Part shown: piece by piece, positions 62,112 through 64,000 of the stretch
How the letters are laid out: every line of letters starts with the position of its first letter
How positions within the stretch are numbered: position 1 is the first letter of the stretch
Source of the DNA: an uncultured Cellvibrionales bacterium
GTDB lineage: Bacteria > Pseudomonadota > Gammaproteobacteria > Pseudomonadales > Cellvibrionaceae
Reading direction: 5' to 3'
DNA: 64,000 nucleotides
NCBI GenBank assembly: GCA_913020115.1
Contig: CAJWBQ010000005.1
Span: 1 to 64,000 of the forward strand
Translations under genes and position numbers: made by a program
The notes under the pieces: model-generated
The model's database searches: none
What the model saw: only the letters and a program-made list of their open reading frames with translations
Told to the model about the DNA's origin: nothing

Positions 62112-63266
62112 ATGACCCAAGCAAGCCAAGCTAAGCTGGAAGAGACAGAGCTGTTTCGCGACTCGGTGCTACGTGCTCTAGAACAAGAGATAGCGCCAAG
62201 CTTTGAAGCCTGGGAGAAAGCAGGTCAAGTACCGCGCGAACTTTGGAATACATTGGGTAGCGCAGGCATGCTGTGCGTAGACTTTCCTGAGCAGTATGGT
62301 GGTGCCGGAGCGGGTTTTGGCGTTGCCCAAATGATTGTCGAAGAGTTGTCTCGCCTAGGCTATGGCGGTATTGCTTCTGGTTACAATATACATGCGAATA
62401 TCGTAGCTCCCTATATCCTTCACCTCGGGAGTGAACAGCAGAAGCAATACTGGCTGCCGCAAATGGTTAGCGGTGAGGTCGTAGGCTGCATGGGTATGAC
62501 TGAACCGGGTGCTGGCAGTGATCTTGCCTCCTTGCGAACCGCGGCTGTTCGGGACGGTGATGACTACATTATCAATGGTTCCAAAACATTTATTACCAAC
62601 GGAATCAACGCGGATCTGGCAATTGTTGCTGCCAAAACGGATACAAAAGCCGGGGCGAAAGGAGTTTCTCTTTTCTTAGTAGATGCTCATTTGCCGGGTT
62701 TTTCCCGAGGAAAAGCAATTGAAAAAATTGGCCAGCACAGCAGTGATACTGCTGAGTTATTTTTTGAAGACTTACGTGTGCCTGCTAGTGCCTTGCTGGG
62801 TGAAGAGGGCATGGGTTTTATGCATATGATGCAAGAACTCTGTCGCGAACGTCTTGGGTGTGCGGTGCAGGCGGTGGGGCAAGCTCAAGGCGCCATGGAA
62901 ATCACGGTGAACTATGTGAAAGATCGACGCGCTTTCGGTCAGAGTCTCGGCGAATTCCAAAACACTCGCTTCAAGCTGGCGGGGGTTCGCGCTGAGATCG
63001 AAACCTGCCGAGCTTACGCAAATCAATGTATTGAGAAATACCTGGCTGGAACCATGAGCTCAGAAGAAGCAGCTATAGTGAAGTTGAGCTGCACTGAAAT
63101 GCAGTGTCGTGTGGTCAACGAATGCTTGCAGCTGTTTGGCGGATACGGATATACCGCTGAGTATCCAATTTCCCGCTTCTATGTAGATGCCCGCGTTCAG
63201 ACTATTTACGGGGGCACCTCCGAAATTATGAAAGAACTTATTGCTCGGTCAGTGCTGGGTAAATAG
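62112..63266 (+). CDS. Acyl-CoA dehydrogenase (LCAD-like)
   Basis: A 384-residue FAD enzyme. TEPGAGSDLASL (about 124-135), FITNG, the KDRRAFGQ segment and IYGGTSEIMKELIAR at the C-terminus. The catalytic Glu is E246 in the QELCRERLG helix, as in long-chain/isovaleryl types, since the MCAD-type Glu position (IYEGT) is Gly here. ATG 62112 is used; the earlier codons lack similarity. It follows E2 by 52 bases and would introduce a double bond in the acyl-CoA products of this pathway. Confidence 0.88.
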   Translation: MTQASQAKLEETELFRDSVLRALEQEIAPSFEAWEKAGQVPRELWNTLGSAGMLCVDFPEQYGGAGAGFGVAQMIVEELSRLGYGGIASGYNIHANIVAPYILHLGSEQQKQYWLPQMVSGEVVGCMGMTEPGAGSDLASLRTAAVRDGDDYIINGSKTFITNGINADLAIVAAKTDTKAGAKGVSLFLVDAHLPGFSRGKAIEKIGQHSSDTAELFFEDLRVPASALLGEEGMGFMHMMQELCRERLGCAVQAVGQAQGAMEITVNYVKDRRAFGQSLGEFQNTRFKLAGVRAEIETCRAYANQCIEKYLAGTMSSEEAAIVKLSCTEMQCRVVNECLQLFGGYGYTAEYPISRFYVDARVQTIYGGTSEIMKELIARSVLGK

Positions 63267-63273
63267 TCACTCT

Positions 63274-64000
63274 TTAAATTTTTCCCAGAACGTCCGCGGC
63301 GTCCAGTAGTTCTTCAATCAGTGCATCGTGGGCTTCATCGAAACCCTCGGCGATTTCATCATCGCCATTGCCCATCAATACCAGGCCGACATTTTTTTTA
63401 GGGTCGAAAAGCATATAGCTGTACGCACCGGGGTCTGACCCTGAGTGTCCGATAACACTACGGCCACCGCGAGTCTTTGTTGTCATCCAGAATACGCCGA
63501 CACTCAATTCCTCGTCTTGTCCGGAGTCAATCATGGGTTCCAGTAGAGTCGCTACTGATGCTTTTTCTAACACGCGTACCGCTTCTTGCTGGCCGCCACT
63601 GGCGGGCAGTTCACCTTGTTCCATAATGCTTAGTAGCAGATTGCCAAGGTCATTGGCACTGCTGCGCAGGCCGCCATCTGGCCAAGTAGAAAGCTCGTAC
63701 ACTGGCAATTCGGCCATCACTTCACTTTCATCGTCCCAAACGTGCGGTGTGGCTATATTGTTTTCGGCTAGTTCACTGCGCGTCCAGCTTGTATTGTTCA
63801 TTCCTAGCGGGGTAAAAATGTGCATGTTCGCGAAATTGGCCAAAGTGGTTCCACTTGCCGACTCGATGGTGTAACCGGCCAAGGCCGACGCGATATTACT
63901 GTATTTAAAGAGAGAGCCTGGTTCAGTGGTTAAAAAGTTGTCTGAACTCGAATAATATGTGCCCGACTCTGATAGATAACTATTGAGGAAACCCGCAAGG
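63274..64000 (-). CDS. Beta-lactamase-fold serine hydrolase, 5' end beyond the window
   Basis: The frame is open to the window edge on this strand, so about 242 residues are visible and the N-terminus with the SxxK motif is missing. A YSN (KYSNIASALAGY, near the left limit) and HSG (VIGHSGSDPGAYSY) are the second and third motifs of class C/beta-lactamase-type hydrolases. PLGMNNTSWT is also typical. Codons upstream of 63882 continue the fold, so the gene does not start there. Convergent with the acyl-CoA dehydrogenase gene and 7 bases from it. Membership in the regulon cannot be told. Confidence 0.8.
   Translation of the reverse strand, partial: LAGFLNSYLSESGTYYSSSDNFLTTEPGSLFKYSNIASALAGYTIESASGTTLANFANMHIFTPLGMNNTSWTRSELAENNIATPHVWDDESEVMAELPVYELSTWPDGGLRSSANDLGNLLLSIMEQGELPASGGQQEAVRVLEKASVATLLEPMIDSGQDEELSVGVFWMTTKTRGGRSVIGHSGSDPGAYSYMLFDPKKNVGLVLMGNGDDEIAEGFDEAHDALIEELLDAADVLGKI

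Noticed and set aside
63431..63445. TGACCCTGAG-like match inside the last gene
   Set aside because: The second half site is missing and it lies in coding sequence on the opposite strand; not counted as an operator.
1..64000. CRISPR arrays or intact rRNA/tRNA genes
   Set aside because: No array of direct repeats with regular spacers and no complete structural RNA gene was seen.

Overview
The window reads as the chromosome of a Gram-negative, probably marine or aquatic gammaproteobacterium. The support is two large TonB-dependent receptors, Lrp, LysR and TetR regulators, a CheA/CheW/CheD chemotaxis operon, a homodimeric AceE-type pyruvate dehydrogenase E1, a YbhP-ClsB pair and FNR/Anr-type DNA boxes. 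I cannot name the species. Nearly all strands are densely coding, with short operon spacings and many 4-base ATGA overlaps.

Layout. (1) 1-3645 is the end of a mobile or defence island: an IS3-family (IS407-like) element, the stub of a gene it appears to have interrupted, an HNH nuclease resembling PtuB of Septu-type systems, and a PLD nuclease fused to an EVE-like domain. It ends at a copy of a tRNA/tmRNA 3' end (an att-like site) followed by a terminator. (2) 4151-14009 is a complete chemosensory operon (MCP, CheY, STAS, CheA, CheW, MCP, CheR, CheD, CheB, CheY-EAL). Its CheA carries two motifs of the c-di-GMP-binding MshEN type and its last gene is a c-di-GMP phosphodiesterase. (3) 14228-27041 is mixed: LysE exporter/Lrp pair, TonB receptor plus penicillin-acylase-family lipoprotein, LysR, YbaN, an ArsR-desaturase-SoxC-cytochrome c operon, and small membrane proteins. 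(4) 27068-35618 is a stress block: ClpB-like disaggregase, APC transporter, GGDEF cyclase, YbhP/ClsB, universal stress protein, OsmC. Three FNR/Anr-like palindromes lie in its control regions. (5) 35726 to about 63266 is a large catabolic region.

The catabolic region is the most interesting part. Eight 14-bp palindromes of the form TGACC-N4-GGTCA lie in five control regions and tie together seven transcription units running over 27 kb: two BKACE (beta-keto acid cleavage) enzymes each grouped with a class III aminotransferase, an enolase-superfamily enzyme, SDRs including a DECR2-type 2,4-dienoyl-CoA reductase, an acyl-CoA dehydrogenase, a dedicated AceE-E2 pair, a TonB receptor, an MFS transporter and a set of amide/peptide hydrolases (S33, C45, M55, beta-lactamase fold, CPBP intramembrane protease). 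A TetR gene next to one palindrome is the natural candidate regulator. My inference is uptake and stepwise degradation of a peptide-like or amide natural product containing D- and beta-amino acid units. The CPBP protease, serine hydrolase and MFS trio resembles in family and size the MlrA/MlrB/MlrD set of microcystin degraders, but an MlrC is not present and the true substrate is unknown.

Starts were adjusted where a ribosome-binding site or family alignment favoured a downstream codon. Family assignments rest on recognised motifs and remembered family features, without database searches.
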